From JBBSEZ01 sp038239195 (GTDB lineage: Bacteria > Planctomycetota > Planctomycetia > Gemmatales > Gemmataceae), in assembly GCA_038239195.1 (NCBI GenBank), contig JBBSEZ010000587.1:1-5196 (forward strand): 5,196 nucleotides of DNA, given 5' to 3'. Shown here in pieces: positions 5,081-5,196 of the stretch. Position 1 is the first letter of the stretch. Each line of letters begins with the position of its first letter. The translations under genes and the position numbers were made by a program. Below the pieces are notes generated by a model, which saw only the letters and a program-made list of their open reading frames with translations, was not told where the DNA came from and searched no databases.

Positions 5081-5196
5081 GGCCCGGGGGGTCGACCCCC
5101 CGGAGGGGGGGGGGTACGGGCCCCCCGGGGCGCGGGGGCCCCCCCCCCCGGGGGTGGGGGCGTTTTGACGGCGGGCGCCCCGCGCCGGGGGGACCC
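5081..5196. repeat. Extreme G/C homopolymer and palindrome region at the window end
   Basis: The segment is almost pure G and C. It includes a 20-bp perfect palindrome at 5084-5103 (six G, TCGA, six C, flanked by CC and GG), a run of ten G (5105-5114), six C (5121-5126) and eleven C (5139-5149). No coding sequence is convincing. It may be a natural GC-rich, structure-forming intergenic region or a low-quality sequence end. Confidence 0.6.

Noticed and set aside
1..5196. Search by eye for CRISPR repeats, tRNA or rRNA genes
   Set aside because: No regularly spaced direct repeats, tRNA-like cloverleaf or rRNA-like conserved blocks were noticed.

Overview
The window is about 5.2 kb of very GC-rich DNA. 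It most resembles an accessory stretch of a planctomycete genome, probably Gemmataceae-like. That guess rests on a WD40 protein with repeated FSPDG blades, a WGR + TIGR02996 'repeat-companion' + leucine-rich-repeat protein (an architecture I associate with Gemmata and relatives), long non-coding gaps and strong G/C third-position use. It is inference from gene content, not a species identification.

Layout from left to right: (1) the 5' end of an IS5-family transposase on the minus strand, leaving the left edge, with the outer end of the element near 137; (2) a plus-strand WD40-repeat gene whose open frame runs straight out of the IS end, so its native start was probably replaced or lost; (3) a short convergent intergenic region with a 14-bp palindrome and two stem-loops; (4) ahcY (S-adenosylhomocysteine hydrolase) on the minus strand, complete and highly conserved; (5) directly upstream of ahcY, a clear S-adenosylhomocysteine (SAH) riboswitch on the minus strand, followed by AGGAG and a GTG start; (6) about 0.75 kb without an intact gene, which includes a frameshifted coding remnant; (7) a plus-strand WGR/TIGR02996/LRR gene; (8) a terminal stretch of G and C homopolymers and palindromes, either a natural GC-rich repeat or a poor-quality contig end.

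The best-supported regulatory unit is riboswitch + ahcY. AhcY destroys SAH, the toxic by-product of SAM-dependent methylation, and the leader RNA carries the conserved SAH-binding elements, so rising SAH should switch on its own removal. A 6-bp hairpin that would enclose the Shine-Dalgarno sequence and shares a base with the riboswitch P1 stem offers a possible translational mechanism. The other genes (transposase, WD40, WGR/LRR) show no visible functional link to ahcY and look like ordinary accessory content. No CRISPR array, tRNA or rRNA was seen. No wholly new system is evident; the riboswitch and the degraded or IS-altered genes are the points worth checking.
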